Source: Nipponacmea schrenckii | Taxonomy: Eukaryota > Mollusca > Gastropoda > Lottiidae | Assembly (NCBI GenBank): GCA_030562195.1 | Contig: CM060199.1 | Coordinates: 25,502,338-25,566,337, forward strand | DNA length: 64,000 bases | Reading direction: 5' to 3' | In this document: piece by piece, positions 41,897-53,939 of the stretch | How the letters are laid out: every line of letters begins with the position of its first letter | Position numbering within the stretch: position 1 is the stretch's first letter | The notes under the pieces: model-generated | Seen by the model: the letters and a program-made list of their open reading frames with translations, nothing else | Databases searched by the model: none | Told to the model about the DNA's origin: nothing | Position numbers and translations under genes: made by a program

Positions 41897-43289
41897 AATT
41901 ACCAGATTTATTGAACCAATTGAGAAATTTATCAAGATCACCTTCACCGGCAAGTTGCAGTAGCAACTTTAAATTAAGATCACCTCCAACTCAAATGAAA
42001 TCGCCATCAGTACCAGAATCTACTATGACTAATGCAGGAGCTGGGCCAGCTGAAGCTCCGAATGTAAGTAGCACACATACATTTTTATATACATGTTATA
42101 TACAGGAGTTGCAGATATAAATATCAATATAAACAATAATATATTTATTCTACTTCCCTTTTTTCTTGCAAGAAATTATTTTTGGCTGCCGTAATTTTAA
42201 CATGTTTGAAAATTAAAGATTCTATACATTGTATATTGTGATCACCCTGTCAGTCTGTCAACAACTCTTGTGGACACAATATAATCTTTATTATTTAGTT
42301 ATCTGTACCATAGGTGATTTTTTTCTGACTATTCCAGGGTCGGAGATCTGCTCTTTCATTTTAATCAGAAAATCAATACCCCAACTCAATTCTTTGCATA
42401 ATATGAAATATAGAGCTGCTTTCTTAATGGATTTTGACCAAATTTGGCCTGTGTTATCACCATATTTGATGAAGCCTATTGAAAATGTAAAAGTTTAGTT
42501 TAGTTTCGAAATTAAAGTTTAATATTTTCATACTATTCTTTGTTACATTTCAGCTTGGTATTGAAATAGACGAAAAATCAATTAAAAGAGCAGTTACATT
42601 CAAGAAACTTGTTTGTATGCTGATGACCAGGAAATACACCAGGGAGCAGATGTGCCAGATGTCATTAACTGGGGATTCCAGACAAGGTGAAGCTAAAGCC
42701 AGTTTTGAAAATGAAACCTATTATAAACGCCTGCTTGGTAAGTATTAGGAAATTGACTTGCTGTGGTTTCCTCCCTTTACAAGTCCCCCCAGCCCCAGTA
42801 GTTTCCTCCCTATATAAAAAATATAAGATTCATCGGATTTCATAATATTTTATGTTAGGTTTAAAAATCAACAAGATACTATATTGCCACAATAAAAAAA
42901 TTGATAGATTATCATCCAAATTTTCACAAAAATCCTTAAGCAATATAAAAATTTATTCTGTTATTTAAGAAAATTGAAATTTATTATTGAAGTTTATTGT
43001 TATTTGAGAAGGTAACCATTGTAATATGTTGAAATGTGTTTCATGCTAACTGGGTTGTATCGAGCATAATGTACCAGGGATCTTATATTGTCATTTTTAT
43101 CTATTTTCAGAATATGTCCAATCACAATTCCCGAATGCCAAGATAATAGAAATAAGAAGTTGTATTTCGGAGAAGTTAAGTAATGAGATGAAAGCTAAAA
43201 AAAAAAACAATAAACGATTATTAGATAAATCTTTTTGTGTTTTTCTTTTGTGGGTTTTATTCACAGGTTTTCGTGACATGGTATATTGA
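41897..43289 (+). CDS. BEN-domain protein, three in-phase exons (partial)
   Basis: Exon A 41897-42063 (TTTTCAG / GTAAGT), Ser/Pro-rich linker; exon B 42554-42737 (ATTTCAG / GTAAGT), with FKKLVCMLMTRKYTREQMCQ and SLTGDSRQG; exon C 43111-43289 (TTTTCAG / stop), with YVQSQFPNAKIIEIRSCIS and a Lys-rich end. Phases are 1, 0, 1 and agree at each joint. The order 'LL--LF---EL---SLTG ... K--L----Y-------FP------IR--I--K' is the BEN domain, a DNA-binding/chromatin module often in repressors and in transposon- and virus-derived proteins. The start is missing (gap or exon at 41533). The last codons run into a 104-bp palindrome, so the present stop (43287-43289) may not be the original one. Confidence 0.7.
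42385..42500 (+). repeat. Fragment of the left-end repeat family in a BEN-gene intron
   Basis: 'cttaatggattttgaccaaatttggc' then 'gtgttatcaccatatttgatgaagcctattgaaaat' matches phrases at about 583-640 with substitutions. It lies in the intron between exons A and B. Confidence 0.5.
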
Positions 43290-43369
43290 TAATGTATAGT
43301 ACTCTATGACTATATATATATATAGTCATAGAGTACTATACATTATCAATATACCATGTCACGAAAACC
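43266..43369. repeat. Perfect 104-bp palindrome
   Basis: 43266-43317 is the exact reverse complement of 43318-43369, with (TA)7 at the centre. It contains the end of BEN exon C. Perfect uninterrupted palindromes of this size are rare in stable genomes and can be an assembly or library artefact. Confidence 0.9.
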
Positions 43370-43479
43370 CGTGGTTTTATTATAGGAGCAGGAGCATATT
43401 TTGCTTGTAAAAGTACATACTGTATTAGGATCATCTTTCTGCAGTTCATAGCCTTTGAGTGGTCGAAGCTGATTAACTG

Positions 43480-43740
43480 TACAGTAAAAACCAATATCAC
43501 TTTTTGGTTTTATTGTACAGTAAACTGACATGATTTACTTTATGGTTATAGATTTACTGTACGGTTATAGTATTACTGCGCTTATGGTTTTACTGTACGG
43601 TTATGTTTATGGTTTTACTGTACAGTTATGTTTATGGTTTTACTGCATGGTAAAACTGTCTCAATTTACCATGGCGTATTAATGTATGGTAAAATATTTA
43701 CTGTACGGTTTTACCGTGGCCCAATTTTTGTAAGTGCTTG
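43480..43740. repeat. Decayed minisatellite with GTACGGTTATG/TTTACTG units
   Basis: Short variants of 'ttatggttttactgtacggt' and complements ('actgtacagtaaaacc') alternate about eight times. Some pairs are palindromic (GTACGG...CCGTGG), so hairpins are possible. It begins with the inverted copy near 43480. Confidence 0.7.
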
Positions 43741-43904
43741 CTTTACATTACACAACGGAGTGTAAATTATTGGCGCCATAGCCATCGACGTAACTTGTCC
43801 TCGTTCGATTAATTAATCTTAATCAGTCTAATTGCTGAGCTGAATTTAGTCACGATACAACAATCCAAAGAGGAAAATAATTGCATAACTAGAGACTGTG
43901 CCAC

Positions 43905-44065
43905 TAATGTGGCCGTTCAAGATCCAAACAAGACCCAGTCTGATAATTCAGACGACGTCGAACCGCCGATGAAAAAAACCACAACGTGGTGTATAAAATA
44001 CGAACCCAATGATACAGTTAAACGTAAAACACCATCAATGACTAAACCAGGAAGGGAATGTCGAG
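43905..44065 (+). pseudogene. N-terminal fragment of a hAT-like element protein (inferred)
   Basis: A short frame with QDPNKTQSDNSDDVEPPMKK and TTTWCIKYEPNDTVKRK ends where the Penelope homology begins (about 44070). The frame downstream of the Penelope copy (from about 44563) continues an acidic, then cysteine-bearing, protein of the hAT-like type, so this may be the head of that gene. No direct proof. Confidence 0.3.
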
Positions 44066-44069
44066 CAAT

Positions 44070-44548
44070 TGAACGCATAGAAATCGCTTTGCCCGAATAT
44101 TAAACTACCAAATTCCGTCAATCTAGAGAAGCCCATTGGATTGAGACATTAAATACAGCAAGACCCATAGGACTTAATATTCTCCACAGTGTAGGCATAG
44201 CATCCTTTGTAGTTCCCTTCAATACAACTAGTAATAAAGCAAGCAAGATAGTTCAAGTCCATTATAAGAGTCTTCAAGAGAAATTTCCTCATGTCTATAA
44301 ACAGAAAATGATAGTGGCATATTCAAAAAATTAGAACTTAAATGACAACTTTGTTCATAGCAAACTAAAAACAATCTGTACAGGTACTATACTTCTAGCC
44401 CATTGGGCGGGTTATTTTTTTCTAATTTCAGATCAGAAGAGTAGAAAATCATCCAACAGATCCAGGTCCCCATTTCTCAATTAAATATTTGCTCAACCCT
44501 AGGCCTGTACCTCAGGGAGATTCAATCCCTCCTTTCCCCGAAATCTAA
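44070..44548 (+). mobile_element. Penelope element, 3'-terminal fragment (second copy)
   Basis: Encodes the same C-terminal sequence as the PLE at 14335-16780 (REAHWIETLNTARPIGLN, SNKASKIVQ, FPHVYKQKMIVAYSKN), but with a TAA at 44101-44103 and a stop before the last residues. It then matches the 3' untranslated region, including 'gcccattgggcgggt' and the end 'cctttccccgaaa'. Only about 480 bp are present, so it is heavily 5'-truncated. Opposite orientation to the first copy. Confidence 0.85.
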
Positions 44549-44562
44549 TTTAAAAAATGATA

Positions 44563-47127
44563 ATAAAACGTATCAACACAAGGAACAGTCAGATCTATTC
44601 CGTATTGAGACCAAGATTGATGACTTATCAGTATTGGTAAAAAATTATCTATAACTGTCCGGTCAGACAAAAATGACCCCAAACCCACAAAAGGCCCAGT
44701 TCAGATAATAGATTCTAGTCAGCAGCCTTCACCTGAGTGGAAAAATATTAATAACATTATTGAACTGACTGATCAAATTCCTCACATTTTTATGCTGGTA
44801 ACGCTGTCGAAAGTATTTCATCAGTAATAACATGTGAAGTCTGCCATGATTTGATAATTTTAAGATATCCGTGTCAGGTAAAGGACGACCCAAGAAAGGT
44901 TGCTCTTTCTGGCATTGGTAGATATTCTGGTTGTCTTTCGTCTGGTCTTCTTATTACACCAGATGCAACGGAAAAGCTTCTGAAGGGTGGGAATTCATAC
45001 TGGTATTCTATGAAAAAACAAATCAAACAACACATTTCATGTTGCGGAGACTATTCTTAACTACATTTTGATGCATTACAGCAACCGTGGTGAAAAAGTG
45101 ACCGAAAATCTCATAAAAATTGCATTGAACGTCGTAAAGACAAAGTCTGCAAACTGTCACTTCGAAACTATGATTGCCTCCAACATTTCTACAGGAAGTG
45201 ATCTAGGTGATTTAGGACACTCTAGAAAACACTTCAACAAAATCTTACAAGTGATGAATGTCTGGCTTAACGAGCAGACTTCAAAATACCTTAGTCAGAC
45301 ATTACCTTCAACTGGTTTCCCGCCACATTTGTATGTTAGTGCTGATAAAAGCACATCAAACATACTGTCCAACCAGGGTATAATGATATATCCAATGGCC
45401 GAAGGAAAACGGGTTGCTATCCCAGTAGACACTCCACTCGTGTATGTTTCTGACGAGGATTCTTCTTCTGGATCAGATAATCAAATCCATAATGGATTCA
45501 TATGAACCCATAGACTTGAAATATTGGCAAGGAACATCTTGTGATGGTCAGTATCAGGCCAGGGAATTCCATGAAACTATCTGTAAGATTCAAGATGATT
45601 CAGAATCCGTTTTCTCCTCTGAAGTGATCTGCGATCCATCACATTGGTTAAATTTGGGACTGTTGGATATAAGGGCCAATAAAATCGGTTCATCTGGTAA
45701 ATTCTTACAATGTCTTGTCAACAGATGCAAGAATATTCATTGCATGTTTCAGAGAGAGAAAATGTTGAGTTGTACTATTGCTTTAGCTCAAGCAAACAAC
45801 ATTAAATTAAAACTCGCCAGGGGTTCCTGCATAACTCAATTTTAGACATCGCAATATCGCGAATTCGAAACAATAATACACAATTATCATATATATGTTG
45901 TAGCTTTTCGTAATTTTGGATACAATGAAATAAAAAGTTATCAGATTTGGGGAACAGATTTTGGGAACAGATTTTGTTAAAGACTTGTGCATGGTGGTAG
46001 ACGTGATGGAAACAATTATTGATTTAATGGTAGCAGTTCAGTATCTTAGTCTTCAAGCATTCCTTGAATCTTTAGGATCTATAAATATTTCAGAACAACC
46101 CCCGTGTTTACGTTATTAAGACCAAAACATTGAAGATATCTTAAAAAACAACAAATTTAAAGGACAAGAGTTGACAATTTGGTGGCGTGTTGAATCTTGT
46201 GATAAGGACATTGAAAATTGGAAAGCTAGGGACGTAGATGACTGTCAATGTGATTTTAAAACATTTGTAAGCAGTGTCAAATTATCTCTTGAAAATAGAT
46301 TTCAGGGATGTGTTTCTCAACTAAGCCATCATTAAACATGTTTTGACTTTGAATCGATTGTGGAATTACTATGTGGTGAAAGATCGAACGGGAAGGTGTT
46401 TGTGGATGAAATAAAATTAGAAGCATTTGTTTCAGACACTTTCAAATTATTTGTTTCCTATGTTTGCAGTGTGTCACACATTAATGACCACATCGAAGAC
46501 GGCTATTTAGATTTGAATCCAAATTTGGCTCATGTAGCTTTGCGACACTTTAAAAAGACGCTCAAAACATTATATGGGATGAAAAACCAACAATGGGTAA
46601 GTGGTTTCTTGCTTTGCAAGAGAGAGAAACCAAAATCCTTGCATGAATTTTTAAATAAGAATGCAAGTGTTTTGTCATCTGTGCATCTATCAAAAACCGA
46701 GTACTTTTCACTCAATTCAATTTTCGAAATGAAATTTAATCATGATCCAACATACAAAGTTTATTTAAACGAAAGCAAATTTTGGGAATCCATTTACAAT
46801 AACGAATCTGTATATTCAAAACTTTTGAAGGAAGTGTGTCTACTTATCGACATAGCATTATCAAAGGGTGGTCCAGACTCAGTTGTCGAATCGTATTATT
46901 CATGTATGAAATCACAACAAAAACATGGTGGACAGCTGAACGATACATTGTCTTTGAGGACAAAACTTGACTGGAGTTTACCTGTGAATTCTGATAAACT
47001 AATTAAGGAGGTAGCTTCCTTGTACATAAGTGGAAATCCACAAATGGGATTAGAAAAACACAAAATTCCTGGTATGACATCTTCCGTTAAAAGATACACT
47101 TACAGCAAAGTTATCAATCGGCTTTAA
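44563..47127 (+). pseudogene. hAT-like transposase remnant, several frames
   Basis: Successive same-strand frames: about 44563-44850 (acidic linker and CEVCHDLIILRYP), 44851-45060 (GIGRYSGCLSSGLL, YWYSMKKQIKQH), 45068-45505 (ADKSTSNILSNQGIMIYPMA), 45444-45845 (DPSHWLNLGLLDIRANKIG) and 46360-47127. The last has SKGGPDSVVESYYSCMKSQQ and GGQLNDTLSLRTKLDW, the C-terminal pattern of hAT-type/ZNF862-like proteins. The ALLxDxSTD-type first Asp may be in SADKSTS. At least four frame breaks and an interrupted middle (45845-46360) show that it is dead. The Penelope fragment at 44070 appears to have inserted near its 5' end. Confidence 0.6.
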
Positions 47128-49200
47128 CAGGACAATGTCCTATAACCATTTTTGAAATAAATAAATTTAACAGAGTTTGTAGTATATTATATTATATAAT
47201 CGACGTTCATTGTGTTGATTTTCTTCCACATATCAATACTGGTAGCGGATTGATTAATTGTGAAAACGTGCAATGTCCATGGCATAACATCTTTTTAAGT
47301 AAGAAAATTCAATTGGGTACTTCTCGTGTATTAGACCATCCCTCCCGTCTGTCATTTTTGACGCGAATATCCAGACAGTGAATTTGTAAAATAAATGGGT
47401 TACCTAATTGTAGTTGACGAAGATCAAAGGAAGTTGCCCCCGAGTGATAAATGCCCGGAGTCTGCACCAGAATTTCCTAAGACATTTGCCATCATTTGGG
47501 GTATTCAGAAAACAGTTAAGAAAGTTTTTGGCGTATAAATTTTGGCAAAGAAAATATTGGCATACATCTGTGGCGTACGAATGGCACAGAATGCAAGGTG
47601 GACACATGGGGCCCACTGTATTACAAAAACGGCTGGTCTGGATTCGTCCAAATCCACTCTATTACGCGTCACGTGGGTAATCCGGATTCTCAATTTTCTC
47701 CTTTCTACAGACCGGTGCGATAGCGGAGAACACGTGATCAAACATGGCGGCATCATACAAAATAGTTGAAACGTGAGAGTGATTTATCCATTATTTTAAG
47801 TTGTAAAACGAAATATGCGGGCTTGCATGAATCGGCATGTTATTTTTGGCTAACTCATGCTCATCCAGTTTTGATGTCACGACTACAATTTTTCATCTTG
47901 AAGAATTAAGTAGTACATTTCATTTTCAATTCAATTATTACTTCTCGGCTCTCGCTCCCACTCCCAGTTTAGTCAATGTTACGTACCGGTAGGCCTACTG
48001 TGCACTATTTATAAATTATTTCTGAATAAAAAAGTTGTTTATATCTATCCTTAGGACTAGACTATAAGAATTAATTAGGGTTTAGACGTTGTTACTTTTA
48101 GAGTAGCCTAAATAAGCCTGTTGTTATAATGAGTGTTGTTATATAGCCTACTAAGTGACATTGATTTTATTTTTGACTTACTCTTTTTTAGTGTGATTTT
48201 TTAGTGTTCTAAGTCAACCAGGGCCGAGTGCTACCAAAACCCTAACAGTCAATCGAGACGGAGAAGAATTTCAGTTTGTCCTTTGTTATGACCCTCTGTT
48301 TTGAGTACACTGTGTTATTATTTAAATATTGCCCAGTCATTATTAAGATCAAAGAAGATCAAAGCAGGTGGCTGGAGTGTATTAATATTGTTGTTTAATA
48401 AGGTCAGAAAAAGTTGAATTGTGAAGATGTGCTTGTTAGTTCAGTCTGTGTTTTAGATTGATCAGTTTAAATTGTGCAACAATTGGTTATATAGGAATAT
48501 AGTTGGATGATGAAATTAAGCCATGTAGAAACTTCAGCCAACTGCCTTATCTGTGAAATGTGTGAAATATGAATTAGTGAATTATGAGTCAAAGATTTGA
48601 TTTAAACTATTTAGTTAAGACTGTATTGAAACCTTTAATATGATGTTAATTAAAGATATATTGTTAAACTTGATATATTGTTAAACTTCATTGGGTTACT
48701 TTCTGTTACTTTCACCATAAGCTTTATGAGTCCTTTGCACGTAACACCTTCCAATAAGTACCTATGATGATATAATTTTGAAAAATGTATGGTATTATGT
48801 TTATAATGATGCATTCTCATATTGTCTGAAATGTTGTGCAACTATGGCAAGTTGGCGCCAAACCGGGTATGCTTACCATTCTAGATACCTGATACCACTT
48901 TTCATTTGAAATAATCTCTAATTTGTTGATATACATACTCATGTGAAAAGTTTAAAAGTTGCTTCTAATATATAGCGAAGATGATTTTGATTTTTCTTGT
49001 TCGTCCTTGAATTTTATTATTGTATAATCATGTGCAGCTGAAAAGCAATAATTGATGGCTTACTATATTGATTAGAAGCAAAATTACAATGTTTTATAAT
49101 AATGCTCTAAAGACTTAAACAAGAAAACGATGAAGGTGGTCAGTGCACATTGATCTCAAAAGGATGCCTGGTATTTATTAAGAAATCAAATCTTCTTTCA
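47128..49200. other. Mostly non-coding; one candidate first exon
   Basis: No ORF with recognisable motifs. At 47744 an ATGGCGGCATCATAC start in CpG-rich context runs ten codons to a possible donor (GAAAC|GTGAGA at 47772/47773); a CACGTG E-box lies at 47731-47736. It looks like a gene start, but no second exon was found except perhaps that at 49202. The rest is AT-rich with no repeats noticed. Confidence 0.3.
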
Positions 49201-49201
49201 G

Positions 49202-49784
49202 ATTGAAATTTGTTGCAAACCATATTAAAGGCTCATGATGAGTTACAAGCAGCTGGTGCTGATTTCAGTCAGAGTGAACAGGAAGTGCCAAGAACATGTA
49301 CAAGTTATCAATAAGTCCAAGGACAAGTAGTGCAAAAGTGCCAAGTATAATTTGTGCTTCAACTCCAAGTGCTACAACTACAAGTGCAACTTTAAGTGCT
49401 ACAACTTCAAGTGCAGGTTCTTCAGTTGATTATTCTGCTTTGCCAGATAGATGGACAGATTTGTTGACACATAAGTAATTGATCTCTAGAAATACATAGA
49501 TAATGAATGCCGGAACAAGACGAAAGACAAAAAAGTGGCAGGATATATCAAATGAATTAAACACAATTCATCAGACATCTTTCACCTCTGAACAGGTAAG
49601 AGGTCGTTGGAAGACAATAAGTTCAAGGTACAAAACTGTTAAAGATGCCAAGAAAAAAATCGGTAATGGATTTGTGAAGAACTATAAATTTGAAAACGAA
49701 CTTGATGAACTTCTTGGTAAAGATTCAGCAAATAAAGCTCCTCTTACATTTAGCTGTTTGAAAGAGAATTTGCTGGAAGATTAA
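49202..49784 (+). pseudogene. Myb/SANT-like (trihelix/MADF-type) DNA-binding protein exon, broken
   Basis: After a good acceptor (TTCTTTCAG ending 49201) the frame of 49296-49784 has a Ser/Thr-rich linker, LPDRWTDLLTHK, two stops (49476-49478 and about 49497), then KKWQDISNELNTIHQTSFTS, EQVRGRWKTISSRYKTVKD and YKFENELDELLG. 'W--I---LN----T--QVR-RWK-L---YK--KD' is the Myb/SANT-like domain common in harbinger-type elements and host genes. The first Trp helix is degraded. It could be the second exon of the candidate gene at 47744. Confidence 0.55.
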
Positions 49785-49821
49785 GATACATCTTTAGTGG
49801 AGAAAAGAAAATGTTATGAAG

Positions 49822-50575
49822 TTAGTGACTCAGGAAATCAGGACAGAGAGCGTTTAAGATCAACTGCAGCGGAGCTAGTGATAGCACATTTGAATAAAGG
49901 TGAACATTCATACGCCAATCTACGAGATCAGACTTTAAACCATCTTTAAACCATAGAAACCTTAAATAATTACGATGTGGCTCGTTAACCTTAAATTGGT
50001 AAAACATCTTTTCATAATCACGAGTAAAAGCAAACTGATTTTTCCTAAATCTGCATAATAAACCAGCCAATGAACAATTTAAATCTGGACCTTTTAACAA
50101 CAATTCATTTAAATTAACATTATTATAGGTTGCATTACAATCAATTACAACGCGAACTTTACCTGGGTTTTTTAGGATGATATACAGAGTGGTGAGGAAT
50201 GAACCAAGACTTGGGACTATCTAACTCACAATAACCACGTTTAATAATGTCATTCATAAAACTTGAATAATCAGAATACAACTCAGAATTTCTACTTAAT
50301 CTGTTACTTAATCTGTTACTTAATCTACGCATTCTATTGACAGCAAATTGTTTGTTATTAGGCAGAATGGGATCAGAACCCTTAAATGCCAACGGCATCT
50401 CATAACGATTTTCTGAAGTGTGATGAATACTTGAAGACATTTGATCAAGAAACAAATTTTCCTCATGAGAGTAAGATGCTTGATCCTGAAAGCTTCCATT
50501 AAAATCTAATTGAAACATCCTTAACCCATTCCTTACCAATGTACAATCTTTAATGGGTATTTTCATACAGTCTTA
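49822..50575 (-). pseudogene. BEL/Pao retrotransposon RT fragment
   Basis: On the minus strand 50566-50159 gives YEMPLAFKGSDPILPNNKQF, AVNRMRRLSNRL, YCELDSPKSWFIPHHSVYHP, and 50103-49822 gives LLKGPDLNCSLAGLLCRFRK, DYEKMFYQFKV and YLRFLWFKDG. Those are the N-terminal and fingers motifs of Pao RT ('LPHH-V', 'LL-GPDL', 'DIE-MF-Q'). A frameshift separates the two parts, and motif A appears as DYEKMF. The array (RLSN repeated) has a small tandem duplication. Only about 750 bp remain. Confidence 0.8.
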
Positions 50576-50617
50576 AAAAAGCGAGTAAACATTCAAATAA
50601 TTGGTTTTTGGGTTTAG

Positions 50618-51180
50618 TTATGTTATCCCAATCGTACACTTTGCACGCACTTCTGATTTACCACATCGGTAATACGTATTCTTGTGACAAACCCGACACC
50701 GACCTTCCTTTTTACCCTTTACACATTCATAACCGATTTTATCATAACGAATCTCAACAAGATGAGTGGCAGGACCATATTCACAAGTTTTGTCTTCTGC
50801 TTTTTCCATTTTTAGCGGACATCTCACAATCATCCTCAGAAACTCAAGCTGGCTATACTTTTGACCAATAGCACAGCTCAGACGCCAAGCAGCAGTAGCA
50901 CATATATTTATACCATGGGTGAAGATCGGAAATACCATTTTTTACCTCTAATTGTTGGTCTGTATGTGCTCAGAAATCGGTCACATAAATCCACACCTCC
51001 CATTGTTTTGTTGTAAGATACTATCATCCTCGGGCAGTCGATTTGGATATGTTTCTTCTCTTGCTGAGAATACCGTCGTTTTTTCTCGGTTGGTGTTACA
51101 CCAAGATAATTGACCGATCGCTGGCTGTCAATCAAAATAAAAAGCAACCAATCACATTGTGTTATGCAATATGACGTCAT
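50618..51180 (-). pseudogene. piggyBac transposase C-terminal fragment
   Basis: 51180-50908 has DCPRMIVSYNKTMGGVDLCDRF and RPTIRGKKWYF, the 'YN--MGGVD--D ... Y------KW' signature of piggyBac (DDE_Tnp_1_7). 50938-50618 continues in another frame with INICATAAWRLSC and ends in a C-terminal cysteine cluster (CRVCHKNTYYRCGKSEVRAKC), the usual zinc-binding tail. One frameshift at about 50930. Opposite in direction to the piggyBac at 55296. Confidence 0.82.
51148..51179 (+). promoter_or_regulatory. CCAAT and CRE upstream of the THAP gene
   Basis: CCAAT at 51148-51152 and TGACGTCA at 51172-51179 lie 98-129 bases upstream of ATG 51277. Same kind of arrangement as before the ORFs at 41533 and 61249. 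Confidence 0.45.
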
Positions 51181-52365
51181 ATGTAATATTTACGTCGGCC
51201 ATTTTGCCCGTCAACTTGGCCCGTCAAACGAGTTTTGCATAGTTTTGGTATTATTGGAAATTGTTGATTGTTTAAAATGGTTAAACGATGTGCGTGGTGA
51301 ACCTGTAATTCGGATACCCGTTATCCTGAGAGACTTATTGGTGGAGTAAGCTATATTCCTTTCCCAAAGTTAGGCCGAACATCCGACAAAGCGAGAAGAT
51401 GGATTCGTCTTTACGGACGACCGTTTGCGCAACTGAACGAAGAAATTTTACGTGAAAGAAGAAAAGCCAAACAGTTGTTCGTATGTAGTAAGGTAGGCTA
51501 ATATTTCTTAAGTTATAGATCTAAAATTATTATTAGTCCGCAGGTATAAAAGTACGCTTTGATGAACAAGTAGAATCCATTTCGGCTGGATGCTCTCTGT
51601 TCGTTTGGTTAGGCCAGGCCAGAACCAGGCTAGTCAAAATCGTAGGCGGTGGTGGCTACGCTTACCCCACCGTCTACTTTGCTTGTGCTACTACTGAATC
51701 GGAGGTCAAAGTCCATATAAGGCCAGACTCGCTAGGCCAAGGTCTCAATTATTTTTTTTAGGCCTTGTAGTTGTGCCTATTTTGTATTTGATTTATTTCA
51801 GCACTTTGTGAATGGAATGCCATCTTCGAAATACCCAGATCCAATTTCAGCCTTATCAAGAAGTGATCATGTAACACAAGACCACCCCCAAAACCTAGAG
51901 CAAGATATTTTGCCAATGCAGCTGCATCTACCAATGCCAGCAATAAGGTGATCAGGTAACAATATGAAAGGTTCTTATCTTCAGGAATTTTTCACAATGA
52001 AAGTTTATTGTAAATATGCACTTAAGTGGTTTGCAACTTTTAAAATTTTCTTTGTTTAATTCTTAGTATTGGACATCAGTTTATATTTTCCAGTGATAAA
52101 ATGAATCTGTTTTTTTACAGGGTGTCATTACATGAAGAGCATGAATCATATCAACAGAAGGTTTATGATAAAAATACACAGACAGATGATTCTATACCAA
52201 AATGTAGTAAGTATTCATTTTAGAATCATATAATCTTATATGTTACCAATATCAATTAACAAAATCAGCATAGCACAAAATAACCTTAATAAATAGAATT
52301 TGGAAGTTTAAAAAAAAAGACAACTTTTATGACTTTGGACTGAAATAAGGTTTAAAATGCCGGAC

Positions 52366-53853
52366 AAGGGGGTTGACAACCCTAAACCTATGTGCAAAAA
52401 ATAGACGATTTCAACCACTTCTTTTCCACCTATCTGAAATATTTAAATATCAATGGAAAGAGGGGACTTTCAGCTATTCAAAAATATAAAATTTATTTCT
52501 TTATGACATTTCAACTTTAAGAAATAGGGTATGAAAGATGAACGAAAAAAACGTCAATTATTCCCTTTTAATTAGCATATCTACTAGGCTATTTAATATA
52601 GAAGGTTGAAATTTTGCACAACGCAAGTCTACATGTATCTCTACAAAATTACGTTGGCTTTTTGGAAAATTTTGTTTTGTCTTGAAGATATTGATAGAAA
52701 TCAAAATTTTGCGAGTGCATTTACGAAAAATTGAATTTTTAAAAAACTATTCATTTTATGAAAAAAAAGCCAACGTAAAGTTATAGAGGACATCGTAAGC
52801 TTTAGCTGAAGCCAAAGTTTGTAAAAATCGGATAAATTGTAAGCGAGATATGCTTTTGGGAAAATGGCATTTTTTTTTTCAACATTTTGCAAACACATTT
52901 ATACCTTACGTAATTAACGATCATGTTGTTAAAAGATTGTCTTTCATGCTGTAGAAATCTTTAAGCACCTTTTAGGCATCGATATGCACCGATATCCACA
53001 CAATTGGAGTGCTAAAACAATGGATTAGCACATGTCAAAACACCCCTACCCACCAATCATACAATTTTCTTTGTTTACATGTGACGTAATGATTAATGGG
53101 ACATCACGTGACTTATGGATTCCCTCGATACACAAACTCTAAAGAAGCACTCACACCGCAAGCGTCACGACAACGTAGCGACAAAACGTTTTGACGTTCT
53201 GATTAGAAACCCTTTACTTAACGTTGATCCACTCACACTGGACGCGTAACTACAAAACGACATCGTTCTGTCGCGCGTCAAACGTCAAGCGATTAGAAAA
53301 GGTTTCTATTCGAACGCGACACGTCGTCTGCTATCACAGTATTAACCAATCAAAATTGAGGAAATTTCCTTCATCACCAATGTAAACAAAATGGATGATA
53401 AATTTTCCGAAAAGTTAATTTTTTTAGTTCAAAATCATCCCATTTGTGACGTCACAATAACACGCAGCGCGTTCAGTGTGAGTGTCTGTCGCACTCGTGT
53501 CGCTACGTTTTGTCGCAACGTTGTCGTGACGCTTGCGGTGTGAGTGCTCCTTTACTTCGCGTGCCGATATTAACAATAACTGACCGGCAAACGCAGAGAA
53601 TGTTTATTTAGCCGATGACGTTGTAATCACAAATGTCAACTGATAACGTAATTTGTACGTCTACATAGAGGAATACCCCGTTTTGTTCTATAAATAGATT
53701 ACCTTCACGGACGGATATCAGACGAACTACTGAAGCGATTGAGCTAAAAATTTTTACTAGATGAGTTTCTTTTAATGCCAAATAGAATGTATATAAACTT
53801 AATACGTTTCTTGATTGAAATGCACTTCGAACGATAAGGTTGTCAACCCCCTT
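52366..53853. mobile_element. Non-autonomous element with 16-bp terminal inverted repeats
   Basis: AAGGGGGTTGACAACC at 52366-52381 is exactly complemented at 53838-53853. The 1.49-kb interior is non-coding and carries another element (53144-53551) and the inverted pair 'acgttggcttttt' (about 52651) / 'aaaaagccaacgt' (about 52765). It sits inside the third intron of the THAP gene. Target duplication not evident. Confidence 0.65.
53144..53551. mobile_element. MITE with ~40-bp terminal inverted repeats
   Basis: AGCACTCACACCGCAAGCGT and the following CACGACAACGTAGCGACAAA at the left end recur inverted at the right end (about 53505-53551) with one small indel. The interior is CpG-rich for the window with further palindromic strings (CGACACGTCG). 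About 408 bp, no ORF, so non-autonomous; nested within the element at 52366-53853. Confidence 0.8.
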
Positions 53854-53939
53854 AAAATAGACTGCATGGTCCTAACATCTGAAAAAAAAATTCTCTGGAT
53901 GTAGAAATCCTGTCGTGTAAACGTAACAAAGTCACAGAA

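Noticed and set aside
47505..47756. Overlapping ORFs on both strands
   Set aside because: No motifs, and they conflict with a better candidate gene start at 47744.
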